This document shows, one piece after another, positions 40,846 through 49,270 of a DNA stretch of 64,000 bases (positions are counted from its first letter, which is position 1; every line of letters starts with the position of its first letter). Made by a program: the position numbers and the translations under genes. This DNA is from Amycolatopsis vastitatis (GTDB taxonomy: Bacteria > Actinomycetota > Actinomycetes > Mycobacteriales > Pseudonocardiaceae). The notes under the pieces are model-generated. The model was not told the origin of the DNA. It was given only the letters and a program-made list of their open reading frames with translations, and ran no database searches. Location: assembly GCF_002234595.1 (NCBI RefSeq), contig NZ_NMUL01000006.1, positions 172,111 to 236,110 of the forward strand. Reading direction: 5' to 3'.

Positions 40846-40901
40846 GCGGTGGCGCCCCGGACTTGGCTTCGGGGAAAGGTCGGATCCGGGGCCACCACCG
40901 C
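40846..40901 (+). terminator. imperfect terminator hairpin after the M15 peptidase
   Basis: GCCCCGGA/TCCGGGGC form an 8-bp inner stem extended by GGTGG/CCACC with a two-base bulge, around a 23-base loop, six bases after the stop. Confidence 0.5.
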
Positions 40902-41006
40902 CCGCGGGACGGCTGACACGGCGTCCTGCGGTGGATTCACCCTACGAACCGCCCGGGGCCCTGACCAGGGCCTCGATCCGGTGTCGAAGGTTTGTCGCCC
41001 GGTCGG

Positions 41007-41468
41007 TCACCGGGCGTACCCAGAGTGTGTCTCGGTAAGGGTCTTTCCGGGCTCGGGCTCGGGTTCGTCCGGCGGCCGGTCGGCGTGGCGGTGGACGATC
41101 TTCCACTCGCCGTCTTCGCGCCGGTACACGTGCGTGGCACGCAGGGTGTACGTCGTGGGTTCGCCGTTGACCGACACGGTGTTGTGCTCGAAGCCGATCG
41201 TGTAGGCGAGGTCGCCGCTCGCGCCCGCCGCGACGACTTCGAAGCGGTATTCGCGCGACCCGGAGAACTGGGCGGCGACCCGCTTGAACGCCGCGCTGAC
41301 GTCGGCCCAGCCGGTCCGGATCGGCAGCCAGGCGCCGTACAGGCTCACGGGATCGGCGTGGGACCAAGTCGCGCTGCGGGGCTCCGCGTCGCCGTTGTGC
41401 ATGGCCCGTTCGGCGGCGATCTGCCGCGGCAGCATCTCGGCCAGGAAGGCGTCGGTGGGTGATGGCAT
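41007..41468 (-). CDS. NTF2-like (SnoaL/SgcJ-type) protein
   Basis: 153 residues with the cone-shaped NTF2-like fold pattern: MHNGDAEPRSATWSHADPVSLYGAW at the start, later YTIGFEHNTV, LRATHVYRREDGEWKIVHRHAD. Such domains serve as small hydrolases, isomerases or binding proteins; no specific reaction can be read. Divergent from a TetR gene with ~50 bp between, so likely the regulated gene of that pair. Start ATG 41468. Confidence 0.85.
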   Translation of the reverse strand: MPSPTDAFLAEMLPRQIAAERAMHNGDAEPRSATWSHADPVSLYGAWLPIRTGWADVSAAFKRVAAQFSGSREYRFEVVAAGASGDLAYTIGFEHNTVSVNGEPTTYTLRATHVYRREDGEWKIVHRHADRPPDEPEPEPGKTLTETHSGYAR

Positions 41469-41476
41469 GATGACTC

Positions 41477-41505
41477 CAATACAGTCGGACTGGTTTCAAT
41501 ACAGT
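41477..41505. promoter_or_regulatory. putative operator between the NTF2-like and TetR genes
   Basis: Two exact direct repeats CAATACAGT (41477-41485 and 41497-41505) lie 20 bp apart, two helical turns. Between them CAGTC-G-GACTG (41482-41492) is a perfect 11-bp inverted repeat. It fills the divergent promoter and is a strong candidate site for the TetR protein next door. Confidence 0.6.
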
Positions 41506-41518
41506 GAGGATGTATCGG

Positions 41519-42154
41519 ATGAGCGGGCCCGTCAAGCGCCGGTACGACTCGAGCCGGCGGCAGGAGCAGGCGCGGGAGAACCGGCGGCGCATCCTGAGCG
41601 CGGCGCACGAGCTGTTCGTCACGCGGGGTTACGGCCGGACGACCATCGCCGACGTCGCCGCCGAAGCCGGAGTCGCGCCGGAGACCGTCTATTCCGCGTT
41701 CAAGAACAAGCCCGCGCTGCTGCACCGCGCCTGGGATGTCGCGGTGGGCGGAGACGACCAGGACGTGCCCCTGCTGGAGCGGCCGCAGGTGCGGGCCCTG
41801 TTCGCCGAGCCCGACCTGCGGACCCGGCTGACCGCGTTCGCCGTCTTCAACACCGCGACCATGCGGCGGACCGCGCGGCTGCACCTCGCCGTGCGCGGCG
41901 CGGCGGCGAGCGACCGCGCGGCGGCGGCGATGCTCGCCGAGATCGACCGCCAGCGGCTGGCGGCCATGACCGAGCACGCGGCCGCGGCCGCGGCCACCGG
42001 GCAGCTGGCGGTGGCCGAGGACGAGTGCGGGGACGTGCTGTGGTCCACGACGGACGGGACGCTGTGGCACCAGCTCGTCGAGCGGCGCGGGTGGTCCGAC
42101 GAGCGGTATTCGGCCTGGCTCGGCCGGTTGTGGGTGTCGTCGCTGCTGGGTTGA
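41519..42154 (+). CDS. TetR-family regulator
   Basis: 211 residues: helix-turn-helix RRRILSAAHELFVTRGYGRTTIADVAAEAGVAPETVYSAFKNK (parts ILSAAHELFVTRGY and GVAPETVYSAFKNK). ATG 41519 is preferred since GAGG lies nine bases upstream; GTG 41504 and ATG 41510 would overlap the operator repeats. Divergent from the NTF2-like gene, which it probably controls. Confidence 0.9.
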   Translation: MSGPVKRRYDSSRRQEQARENRRRILSAAHELFVTRGYGRTTIADVAAEAGVAPETVYSAFKNKPALLHRAWDVAVGGDDQDVPLLERPQVRALFAEPDLRTRLTAFAVFNTATMRRTARLHLAVRGAAASDRAAAAMLAEIDRQRLAAMTEHAAAAAATGQLAVAEDECGDVLWSTTDGTLWHQLVERRGWSDERYSAWLGRLWVSSLLG

Positions 42155-42238
42155 CCGGCCGGGAGCACGCGCCTAGCCTTAAGTTGAAACTTCAACCGAC
42201 TGCCGCAACCGATTGCCGCGCGCGGGCATGGAGCACCG

Positions 42239-42748
42239 ATGTCGATCTTCCGCTTGAACCACGCCGTCTTGTACGTCCGGAACCTGGCCGAAAGTGTCGC
42301 CTTCTACCGGGACGTGCTCGCCTTCGGGTACATCGACGGCGGGGACGCCCACCGCGGCGCGGCTTTCCTGCGGGCGCCCGGATCGACCAACGACCACGAC
42401 CTCGGCCTGTTCGAGATCGGCCCCGACGCCGCCGATTCCGGCGCGGGGCGGACGTCGGTGGGCCTGTACCACCTCGCGTGGGAGGTCGACACCCTCGGCG
42501 ACCTCGAGCGGCTCGCCGCCCGGCTCGCCGAGGCCGGGGCGCTGGTCGGCTCTTCCGACCACGGCACCACGAAGTCGTTGTACGCCAAGGATCCCAGCGG
42601 GATCGAGTTCGAGGTCGTCTGGATCATCCCGCGCGCGCTGCTGACGGACGACGACCGGGTCAAGAGCATCGGCCGGCTCGACCTGGCGGGGGAGCTGGCG
42701 AAGTACGGTCCCGACGCGCGCAGCGGTGTCGGGATCTCCCGCCCCTAG
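42239..42748 (+). CDS. VOC-family dioxygenase/glyoxalase-like protein
   Basis: 169 residues, two betaalphabetabetabeta modules: LNHAVLYVRNLAESVAFYRDVLAF and GLYHLAWEVDTLGDLERLAARLAEAG, ending DPSGIEFEVVWI. The His-His-Glu metal ligands are in LNHAV, YHLAW and GIEFEV. This set fits an extradiol-dioxygenase-like or glyoxalase enzyme with unknown substrate. ATG 42239 follows GGAG. Its stop overlaps the convergent DoxX gene by four bases. Confidence 0.9.
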   Translation: MSIFRLNHAVLYVRNLAESVAFYRDVLAFGYIDGGDAHRGAAFLRAPGSTNDHDLGLFEIGPDAADSGAGRTSVGLYHLAWEVDTLGDLERLAARLAEAGALVGSSDHGTTKSLYAKDPSGIEFEVVWIIPRALLTDDDRVKSIGRLDLAGELAKYGPDARSGVGISRP

Positions 42749-43170
42749 GCCGTGGCGCGCGCCCGCGTCGGCTGTGAACCTCGTTGCAGGACGGGCAGGT
42801 TGCCGAGCGCGAAGCGGCCGGGGCCGATGAACGCGACGACGAGCAGGCCCCAGCAGAACAGGGTGGCCGCTTCCCCGCCGTTCTGGATCGGGAACAGGCC
42901 TGCCGGCATGTGCACGGTGAAGTAGGCGAAGGCCATCGAGCCGGAACCGAGCACGGCGGCGGGCCGGGCCGCGAGGCCGACGCAGACCAGCGCCCCGCAG
43001 ACGAGCTGGATGACCGCGGCCCACCAGCCGGGCCAGGTCCCGACGGCGGTGGGCGCCTTGGCACCGAGCAGGCCGAACAGCGTCTTGAGGCCGTGGCAGG
43101 CGAACAGGAAGCCGATGACGATGCGGTAGAGGCCGATGACGTGTTCGCGGGCCGGGTCCAGGCGGTGCAT
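42745..43170 (-). CDS. DoxX-family membrane protein
   Basis: 141 residues with four membrane segments: GLYRIVIGFLFACHGLKTLFG, WAAVIQLVCGALVCVGL, AVLGSGSMAFAYFTVHMPAG, ATLFCWGLLVVAFIGPG. DoxX proteins are linked to thiol/redox balance at the membrane and SodA association in mycobacteria. ATG 43170 has GGAGG upstream. Its neighbour across the convergent junction is the VOC enzyme. Confidence 0.9.
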   Translation of the reverse strand: MHRLDPAREHVIGLYRIVIGFLFACHGLKTLFGLLGAKAPTAVGTWPGWWAAVIQLVCGALVCVGLAARPAAVLGSGSMAFAYFTVHMPAGLFPIQNGGEAATLFCWGLLVVAFIGPGRFALGNLPVLQRGSQPTRARATA

Positions 43171-43171
43171 G

Positions 43172-43396
43172 GTGCCTCCGAAGGCGGGTGCGGGGCATCG
43201 AGCAGACCGGCGGGTTCGGGCCGGTCGCGGAGATGGGGGATTTCAGATATACCGTTATTCGGGAGGCGACACCTCCTCCGAACGGCGCATTTACCGGAAT
43301 TTCGACGAATTGCACAACCGGGTCGGCGAAGGCTTGGATTTGTCGAACGTCGAGGTCATCGGCCTTGTCCGGGTGGATGATCCGCCGTTCGGGTGA
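43172..43396 (+). other. possible small ORF with atypical codon use
   Basis: In the 390-bp gap between DoxX and the PucR gene, a plus-strand frame beginning GTG 43172 (or ATG 43169) ends at 43396. Its last ~50 residues (FQIYRYSGGDTSSERRIYRNF, then VEVIGLVRVDD) look protein-like and well mixed, but third positions are not GC-biased as in real genes here, and no ribosome site is near. It may be a small horizontally gained gene or just AT-richer promoter DNA. Confidence 0.3.
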
Positions 43397-43407
43397 TCTT
43401 CCTCAGT

Positions 43408-43419
43408 TGGTCTAGACCA
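43408..43419. promoter_or_regulatory. DasR/GntR-type operator (dre-like)
   Basis: TGGTCTAGACCA is a perfect 12-bp palindrome identical to the core of the DasR-responsive element known from Streptomyces, the site of the GlcNAc-sensing GntR/HutC regulator. It lies 144 bp before the PucR gene and 238 bp before DoxX (minus). The flanks (GT...GTG) also match the 16-bp dre consensus well. Confidence 0.65.
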
Positions 43420-43562
43420 GTGTGAAAACTGGTCCGCGGTCAGGTTTCGTGAATGTTTCCGATTATTCTCGTAAGCGCGTTCACCGCATAATCCGAGCTG
43501 CCGGTCGGCGACGGGGGTGGTATGGCCGTCCGGCTTGATCCACCACCCCGTAGGGTGGCTCC

Positions 43563-44828
43563 ATGGTGGACGAAGAAGTCGTCTCGGAGCGCATCCGGCA
43601 GATCGCCGCCACCCTCGCGGGCCGCGCGGGCGAACTCACCGGTGAACTGGTCCAGCTGTATGCGACGGACCTGCCGCAGCTGGTCAACGACGACGAGCGC
43701 ATGGTGAGCCTGCTGTCGGCGAGCGTCTACCAGAACATCGAAACCGCGTTGCAGATCTTCCGGCACGGCATCGACCCCGCGACGGTCGAGCCGCCCGCCG
43801 CGGCCGTCGAGTACGCGCGCAGGCTGGCGCAGCGCGGCACGCCGGTGTTCGACCTGATCCTCGCGTACGACCTCGGGCAGGCCGCGATGCTCGACTTCGG
43901 GTTCGAAGAGTGCACCCGGCTGGTCGACGACGCGGCCCTGCTCGGGGCGATCCTGCGGAAGCTGCTGCGGGTCGCCTACGAGTTCATCACGCGGGTGGTG
44001 CGTCAGCTCGTCGGCGTCTACCAGGACGAACGCGACCGGTGGCTGCTCAACCGGAGCGCCGCGCGGGCGGCGAAGGTGCTGGACCTGCTCGGCGAGAACG
44101 GCGGGCCGCCCGACGTCGACGCGGCCGAAGCGGTGATCGGTTACCGGCTGCGCGGGACGCACGTGGGCATGATCGTCTGGCACGCGGCGGAGGCTTTCGC
44201 CGAGGACGTGCTGTCGGTGCTGGAGTCGGTGGCGGGCGCGGTGTTCGAGCGCGTCGGCGGGCAGGGGCGGCCGTTGTTCGTGCCCCGGGACGAGGCCGGC
44301 GCCTGGGTGTGGCTGCCGCTCCCGCCGGGCACCGTCGTCCGGCGCGAGGACGTCGACGCGGTGCTGGCGGAGATCGATTCCGGGGTCCGCGTGACGGTCG
44401 GCGAACCCGGCACCGGGGTCGGCGGCTTCCGCGACACCCACCAGCAGGCCCGGCGGGCGCACGCGCTGGCACTGGCCGCCGGCGAGCACTGCGACCGGGT
44501 GCTGACCTTCCGGGAGGTCGGCACGGTGGCGCTGATGACGAGCGACCTGAACGCGGCCCGGCTCTGGGTGGCGAGCACGCTCGGGCCGCTCGCCGCCGAC
44601 GAGGAGAACTGCGCACGGCTGCGCGACACCCTGCGGGTGTTCCTCGCCTCCGGCGGCAGCTACACCGCGTCGGCCGCCGAGCTGACGATGCACAAGAACT
44701 CCGTGCAGTACCGCGTCCGCAAGGCGCAGGAACTGCTGCCGCACGGGCTCGGCGAAGGACGGCTGGACGTCGAGCTGGCCCTGAACCTCTGCCGGCGGCT
44801 GGGCGCGGCGGTGCTGTCCCCGGCGTGA
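43563..44828 (+). CDS. PucR/CdaR-type transcriptional regulator
   Basis: 421 residues. The C-terminal PucR helix-turn-helix is clear: LRVFLASGGSYTASAAELTMHKNSVQYRVRKAQELL (parts FLASGGSYTASAAEL and HKNSVQYRVRKAQELL). The middle has a GGDEF-like/CdaR fold; the N-terminus is a helical RsbRD-like sensor (ELVQLYATDLPQLVNDDERMV). Such proteins are common orphan regulators in actinomycetes controlling catabolism or development. ATG 43563 is the first in frame. It stands alone. Confidence 0.87.
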   Translation: MVDEEVVSERIRQIAATLAGRAGELTGELVQLYATDLPQLVNDDERMVSLLSASVYQNIETALQIFRHGIDPATVEPPAAAVEYARRLAQRGTPVFDLILAYDLGQAAMLDFGFEECTRLVDDAALLGAILRKLLRVAYEFITRVVRQLVGVYQDERDRWLLNRSAARAAKVLDLLGENGGPPDVDAAEAVIGYRLRGTHVGMIVWHAAEAFAEDVLSVLESVAGAVFERVGGQGRPLFVPRDEAGAWVWLPLPPGTVVRREDVDAVLAEIDSGVRVTVGEPGTGVGGFRDTHQQARRAHALALAAGEHCDRVLTFREVGTVALMTSDLNAARLWVASTLGPLAADEENCARLRDTLRVFLASGGSYTASAAELTMHKNSVQYRVRKAQELLPHGLGEGRLDVELALNLCRRLGAAVLSPA

Positions 44829-44913
44829 CTTTGGTGCCGCGGACCACCGGTCCCGAAGATCTTCGGGCCGCGGGCACGAAGCCTTGATCGGCCGAACGGC
44901 CTACTTTTCGGCT

Positions 44914-45162
44914 ATGGGTGAGAACGGTGAGATGCTCGCATTGGTGCGGCTGCGCCGAGGTGTCGTCGGCGAGAGCAGACGCGTCTGCCACCTGATCCCC
45001 GTCCCGAGAGGCCCGGTGCCGGAGCACCTGACGGCGTTGTGCGGCGAGGCGATCTTCCCCGGCGAAGCCGAAGTGCTCGACGGGCTGTGCGGTATGCCGT
45101 GCCACCCGTGCCTCGTGCGGAGTGCCCCGGCGGGGCCGGGACTGCTGGCCAACGCGGGCTGA
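44914..45162 (+). CDS. small Cys/His-motif protein, possible zinc binder
   Basis: 82 residues. The pattern VCHLIPVPRGPVPEHLTALCGEAI, then PGEAEVLDGLCGMPCHPCLVRS (parts HLTALCGEAI and GMPCHPCLV) has H, C, and a CxxC that could bind zinc. I have seen this pattern as a recurring small hypothetical in Pseudonocardiaceae but know no function. Start ATG 44914 is used; ATG 44932 is possible. A GGCCGAACGGCC dyad (44890-44901) precedes it. Confidence 0.7.
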   Translation: MGENGEMLALVRLRRGVVGESRRVCHLIPVPRGPVPEHLTALCGEAIFPGEAEVLDGLCGMPCHPCLVRSAPAGPGLLANAG

Positions 45163-45190
45163 GCCGGGAGTGAACGCCGGCGATGACGCC

Positions 45191-45811
45191 ATGAGCGGTC
45201 CGGTGGTGGTCCTGCTGGCCCATCCCCGGCCGGGCAGCTTCAACCACGCGCTGGCCGACCGGGTCCGCGACGCGCTGGCCGGCGCCGGGCGGCCGGTGTG
45301 GTTCCACGACCTGTACGCCGAAGGCTTCGACCCCGTCCTGACCGCGGAAGAGGCCTACACCAGCGGGACGCGGGCGGAGGAGTTCCTCGCCGCCACGCCG
45401 GACCCGCTGGTGCGGCGGCACCGGGACGAGCTGCGCGACGCGACCGGGCTCGTCGCGATCCACCCCAACTGGTGGGGCAAGCCGCCCGCGATCCTCGCCG
45501 GCTGGCTCGACCGGATCCTCGTCCCCGGGGTGGCGTACCGGCTCGACGACGCCGGCGGGGCACCGGAGTCGTTGCTCGGCCTGCGGAGGCTGCTGGTCGT
45601 GAACACCTCCGACACCACCGAAGAGCGTGAGCGGACGCTGTTCGGTGACCCGCTCGACGCGATCTGGCGGCGCTGCCTGGCGCCGTACCTCGGGGAGCCG
45701 GCGGTGAGCCGGATGGTGCTGCGCGTGGTGGCCGACGCCGGAGAGCACCGGCGTGCCGGGTGGCTCGACGACGTCGAAGCCGAGGTGCGGCGGCTGTTCG
45801 GTGATCGTTAG
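45191..45811 (+). CDS. NAD(P)H dehydrogenase (quinone), flavodoxin-like fold
   Basis: 206 residues of the KefG/MdaB-type flavoprotein oxidoreductases: VVVLLAHPRPGSFNHALADRV (FMN phosphate loop), FHDLYAEGFDP, IHPNWWGKPPAILAGWLDRILVPGVAY (FMN/substrate loop), LLVVNTSDTTEE. Two-electron reduction of quinones is the usual role. ATG 45191 is chosen; GTG 45170 with GGGAG close by is an alternative adding seven residues. Convergent with the beta-lactamase gene two bases later. Confidence 0.88.
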   Translation: MSGPVVVLLAHPRPGSFNHALADRVRDALAGAGRPVWFHDLYAEGFDPVLTAEEAYTSGTRAEEFLAATPDPLVRRHRDELRDATGLVAIHPNWWGKPPAILAGWLDRILVPGVAYRLDDAGGAPESLLGLRRLLVVNTSDTTEERERTLFGDPLDAIWRRCLAPYLGEPAVSRMVLRVVADAGEHRRAGWLDDVEAEVRRLFGDR

Positions 45812-45813
45812 CT

Positions 45814-46719
45814 TCAGCGGAAGCTGTCGAGTGCCAGCTTCGCGGCTTGCGCGATCAGCCGGTCGTCGTGGTCGGCGTCCTTGGTCTTCCGGTCGGACAG
45901 GACCACCAGCACGATCGGCGCGCGCCCGGGCGGCCAGACGACCGCGATGTCGTTGCGGGTCCCGTAGCCGCCGGTGCCGGTCTTGTCGCCGACCGTCCAG
46001 CCCGCCGGTGCGCCCGCCCGGATCAGGGCCGCGCCGGTCTTGTTGGCGCGCATCATGTCTGTGAGCACGGTCCGCTTTTCGGGCGGGAGGGCGGTGCCCA
46101 CCGTGAAGGCGCGCAGGCTGACCGCCATCGCCCTCGGGGTGCTGGTGTCCCGGACGTCGCCGGGCGCGAGGTCGTTGAGACCGGGTTCGGTCCGGTCGGC
46201 GTGCGTGGTCGTGTCGCCGATCCCGCGTAGCGCGGCGGCGAGCCCGGCCGGGCCGCCCAGCTCGCGGAAGAGCAGGTTCGCGGCGGTGTTGTCGCTGTAG
46301 CGCACCGCGGCGTCGATCGCGTCGCGCAGGGAAATGCCGGTGGTGACGTGCTTTTCGGTAACCGGCGAGTTCGGCTGCAGGTCGGCGCGGGTGTAGTTCA
46401 GCACCTTCGCCAGCCCCTCGAGACTGGTGCGCTGGAGCACGGCGGCGGCCGAGAACACCTTGTGTGTCGAGGCGTAGCCGAAGCGCTCGTCGGCGCGGTG
46501 GGCGAGCTCGCGGCCGGTCCCGATGTCGACGGCATACACACCGAGGCGCGCGTCGAAGTCGCGTTCGAGCGGGGCGAAGTCCGGCCGCGGCGCCACGGCG
46601 GCGGACGACGACGGGGTCGCCGGGGCCGGGGCCGGGGCCGGTGCTTCGGCGGTGCAGGAGGTGAGCGCCACGAGGGCCAGCGCGGCGAGCGCGGCCCGCC
46701 GGACGTGGGGGAACGGCAC
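45814..46719 (-). CDS. bla: class A beta-lactamase (lipoprotein)
   Basis: 301 residues. A lipoprotein signal ends at LTSC (Cys ~22), followed by a Pro/Ala linker and the class A fold with all key motifs: STHK (active-site Ser ~84, Lys ~87), SDN in [10 protein letters not shown], the omega-loop Glu in RTEPGLND, and KTG in [10 protein letters not shown]. It should hydrolyse penicillins or cephalosporins outside the membrane. GTG 46719 has AAGGA upstream. It is divergent from a LysR gene, as in Streptomyces cacaoi bla/blaA, so induction by beta-lactam is expected. Confidence 0.95.
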   Translation of the reverse strand: MPFPHVRRAALAALALVALTSCTAEAPAPAPAPATPSSSAAVAPRPDFAPLERDFDARLGVYAVDIGTGRELAHRADERFGYASTHKVFSAAAVLQRTSLEGLAKVLNYTRADLQPNSPVTEKHVTTGISLRDAIDAAVRYSDNTAANLLFRELGGPAGLAAALRGIGDTTTHADRTEPGLNDLAPGDVRDTSTPRAMAVSLRAFTVGTALPPEKRTVLTDMMRANKTGAALIRAGAPAGWTVGDKTGTGGYGTRNDIAVVWPPGRAPIVLVVLSDRKTKDADHDDRLIAQAAKLALDSFR

Positions 46720-46800
46720 AGGACTTCCTTCCGGTCTTGATCGACATCCGCAGTTTCACCACGCCCGCTCATGCTGTCCAAGACGGAAACGCACGGTTCG

Positions 46801-46815
46801 ATGCCGGAATCGCAT
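46801..46815. promoter_or_regulatory. LysR-type T-N11-A motif between bla and the LysR gene
   Basis: ATGC-CGGAATC-GCAT has 4-bp arms and contains T-N11-A (46802/46814), the LysR-box form, 12 bp before the LysR start. In the 107-bp divergent region this is the best dyad for the regulator. Confidence 0.45.
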
Positions 46816-46826
46816 AAAGTGGGGTA

Positions 46827-47705
46827 GTGGACCTGGTCGGTGGCTGCAGGGCGTTCGTGAGCGTGAGCGAGACAGGGAGCTTCACGGCGGGCGCCGCGCT
46901 CGCTCGCATCCCGCAGCCGGTCGCCAGCCGGCGCATCGCCGCCCTCGAACGGCACTTCGGCGAACGGCTCTTCGACCGCTCGACCCGCCGGGCGCGGCTC
47001 ACCCCCTTCGGGCGGGACGTGCTGCCCTCGGCCCGACGGCTCGTCCGGCTGGCCGACGCGATGGAGCACGACGCGCGGCGCGCCAAGCTGCGGCCGATGC
47101 GCGTGGCCGTGCCGGACACCTGCGGCGTGCGGGCCCTCGCCGAGCTCGCCGCCGAAGCCCGTGAACTGGCGATCCACCTGGAGTTCCGCGCCGCGGCGCC
47201 GGGCGAGCGCGCCGAGCTCGTCCGCACCGGGGAGGTGCGGGCCGCGCTCACCGCCGTCCCGGCCGAGGACGGCGGGTGGTCCGTGCCGCTGGGCCTGGCC
47301 GCGGTCACCCCGCCGCCCGGCCGGGTCGTGCACCTGGAGACGCTGCGGACCGGCCGCCGCGGTGAGCGAGCCGCCCCGCGGCGGCACGTCTGGATCCAGC
47401 CCGAGGACGACGTCCCGCACGTCCGCGACCGGCTGCTGCGGGTCCGCGACGCCGTCGGCCTGCCCCCGGCGCAGGTCGCCGTGGCGGGCTCGCTCACCTC
47501 GGCGGCCGCGGAGGTGTTCGCCTCGGCGGATCTGCTGCTGTGCTCGGCCGCGCAGGCCGTCGAGCTGGGGGTGAGCTGGCGGCCGATCGGTGAGCTCACC
47601 CTCGCCCGCGGCTACGGCGTGGCCGCGGCGCTGGGCGAGGACGCCGACCGGTTGCGCACGGTGCTGCGGGAGGCCGTCGGACGCTGCCTCGGAGCCGGCG
47701 AATGA
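46827..47705 (+). CDS. blaA-like: LysR-type regulator, BlaA-like
   Basis: 292 residues. N-terminal LysR helix-turn-helix (CRAFVSVSETGSFTAGAALARIPQPVASRRIAALERHFGERLFDR, parts SETGSFTAGAALARI and SRRIAALERHFGERLF), then a short periplasmic-binding-like effector domain. The locus (lactamase divergent, then this gene, then a penicillin-recognising-like gene with ATGA overlap) copies blaL-blaA-blaB of S. cacaoi, where BlaA activates the lactamase. GTG 46827 is almost leaderless, with a weak GGGG upstream. Confidence 0.9.
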   Translation: MDLVGGCRAFVSVSETGSFTAGAALARIPQPVASRRIAALERHFGERLFDRSTRRARLTPFGRDVLPSARRLVRLADAMEHDARRAKLRPMRVAVPDTCGVRALAELAAEARELAIHLEFRAAAPGERAELVRTGEVRAALTAVPAEDGGWSVPLGLAAVTPPPGRVVHLETLRTGRRGERAAPRRHVWIQPEDDVPHVRDRLLRVRDAVGLPPAQVAVAGSLTSAAAEVFASADLLLCSAAQAVELGVSWRPIGELTLARGYGVAAALGEDADRLRTVLREAVGRCLGAGE

Positions 47706-48604
47706 CCGCCGAAGCGCTGGTCCGCGACTTGCGGGCCGAGCTGGACGACGGCGGGCTGCGCGGGGCGTTCCTCGTCCGCGACCTGCGATCCGGCGCCGAG
47801 CTCGGGATCGACCCGGATCGGGAGTACCCGATCGCGTCGCTGGTCAAGGTGCCGCTGGCGGCGGCGACGCTGGAGCGCATCCGCCGCGGCGAGCTGGACG
47901 GTGCGACCCAGCTGGAGGTGGCGCCCGGCGGCGTCACCACACCCGGGCCGACCGGGCTGACCCGGTTCCGGCACCCGGCCCGCCTCGCCGTCGAGGACCT
48001 GCTCTACCTGAGCACGTCGCTGAGCGACGGGACGGCGGCCGACGTTCTGTTCGGCCTGACGCCGCCGGCGGACGTCACGCGGATGCTGGGGGAGTGGGGG
48101 CTGGGCGGCATCGCCGTGCGCCACCTCCAGCGCGACCTCGTCGAGACCCCGGCCGAGCGCTTCGACGCCGGCGAGGCCCACCTGGCGCACGCGCTCGCCA
48201 TCGGCGCGGCGACCGCAGGCCAGGGCCACCAGCTCGCCCAGCTCGACGTCACGCGAGCGAACTCGGCGTCCGCGCGGGCGCTGCTCGACCTGCTGCAGGC
48301 GCTGTGGACGCCGTCAAAGATCGACCCGTCGGTGGCCGCGGGCGTGCGGGAGCTGATGGCGAACAACGTCATCCGCCACCGGCTCACGCCCGATTTCGCC
48401 TCCGATGCGGCTCGCTGGTCGTCGAAGACGGGAACGCTGCTGAACCTGCGCCACGAAGCCGGGGTCGTCGAACACGCGGACGGCGGCGTGTTCGCGGTGG
48501 TGGCACTGACCGAGTCGCGGGTCCCGGCGGTCCTGCAGCCGGAGGCGGACGTGCTGATGGCCCGGGTGGCGCGGGCCCTGCGCGACCACCTGCGCGGCGC
48601 CTAG
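47702..48604 (+). CDS. blaB-like: penicillin-recognising-fold serine hydrolase, BlaB-like
   Basis: 300 residues with a class A lactamase-like fold but no signal peptide. Motifs: SLVK (active-site Ser-x-x-Lys) in PIASLVKVPL, SDG in LSDGTAADVL replacing SDN, and KTG in SSKTGTLLN. No omega-loop Glu of the RTEPxLN type is evident. The cytoplasmic location and weak catalytic set match S. cacaoi BlaB, a regulatory protein rather than an efficient enzyme. The ATGA overlap with the LysR gene means they are cotranslated. Confidence 0.88.
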   Translation: MTAEALVRDLRAELDDGGLRGAFLVRDLRSGAELGIDPDREYPIASLVKVPLAAATLERIRRGELDGATQLEVAPGGVTTPGPTGLTRFRHPARLAVEDLLYLSTSLSDGTAADVLFGLTPPADVTRMLGEWGLGGIAVRHLQRDLVETPAERFDAGEAHLAHALAIGAATAGQGHQLAQLDVTRANSASARALLDLLQALWTPSKIDPSVAAGVRELMANNVIRHRLTPDFASDAARWSSKTGTLLNLRHEAGVVEHADGGVFAVVALTESRVPAVLQPEADVLMARVARALRDHLRGA

Positions 48605-48650
48605 CCTGCGGGGCTCCGGCCAACTGGAAGCCGCATCGAGCGGCAGTGGC

Positions 48651-49217
48651 TCAGGCCGGTGCCTTCACCCCGAACTCCACCTCGGCCGTCTGCACCGTTC
48701 CCGCGGTCCGGCCGGGCGCGGTCTGGTACTGCCAGTACAAGTTCGTGTGCGCGATGACCTGCTCCGGCGGTGGGGCGCCATACGCCGACATGTCCTCCGT
48801 CGTGTGCGCGTCGGCGACCAAGGTCGCGTCGTAGCCGCGGGCGAGGGCGCCGTGCAGGGTCGAGCGGATGCACGCGTCCGTCTGGGCGCCCGCCACCACC
48901 AGGGCGCCGATGCCGCGCGCCGCCAGTACCTCTTCGAGGTCGGTGTCCTCGAACGAGTCGCCGTACATCTTGTGCACCAGTGGTTCCGCTTCGCGGCGGA
49001 CCAGCTCCGGCACCCACTCCCAGGTTTCGCTGCCGCGCGGCAGCTCGTCGCTGGTGTGCTGCACCCACACCACGTCGGTGCCCGCCGCGCGCGCCTTCTC
49101 CACGAGCGTCACGATGTTGGCGATGACGGATCCGGCGTCGACGGACGCCTTCATCACCCCGTTCTGCACGTCGACGACGAGCAACGCGGTGTTCGGACGG
49201 TCGGTCAGTGTGGTCAT
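48651..49217 (-). CDS. isochorismatase-family cysteine hydrolase
   Basis: 188 residues. The Asp-Lys-Cys triad is visible: Asp ~16 in LLVVDVQNGV, Lys ~83 in VHKMYGDSFEDT, Cys ~116 in GAQTDACIRST. Members hydrolyse nicotinamide, ureas, isochorismate or act as unknown amidases; the GDSFEDTDLEE loop does not indicate the substrate. ATG 49217. It lies on its own next to the bla cluster on the opposite strand. Confidence 0.92.
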   Translation of the reverse strand: MTTLTDRPNTALLVVDVQNGVMKASVDAGSVIANIVTLVEKARAAGTDVVWVQHTSDELPRGSETWEWVPELVRREAEPLVHKMYGDSFEDTDLEEVLAARGIGALVVAGAQTDACIRSTLHGALARGYDATLVADAHTTEDMSAYGAPPPEQVIAHTNLYWQYQTAPGRTAGTVQTAEVEFGVKAPA

Positions 49218-49270
49218 GGGCTCACCTTAACCACGGCCACCGACAATTTCCGGAAGTAGCATGCCGGGTC

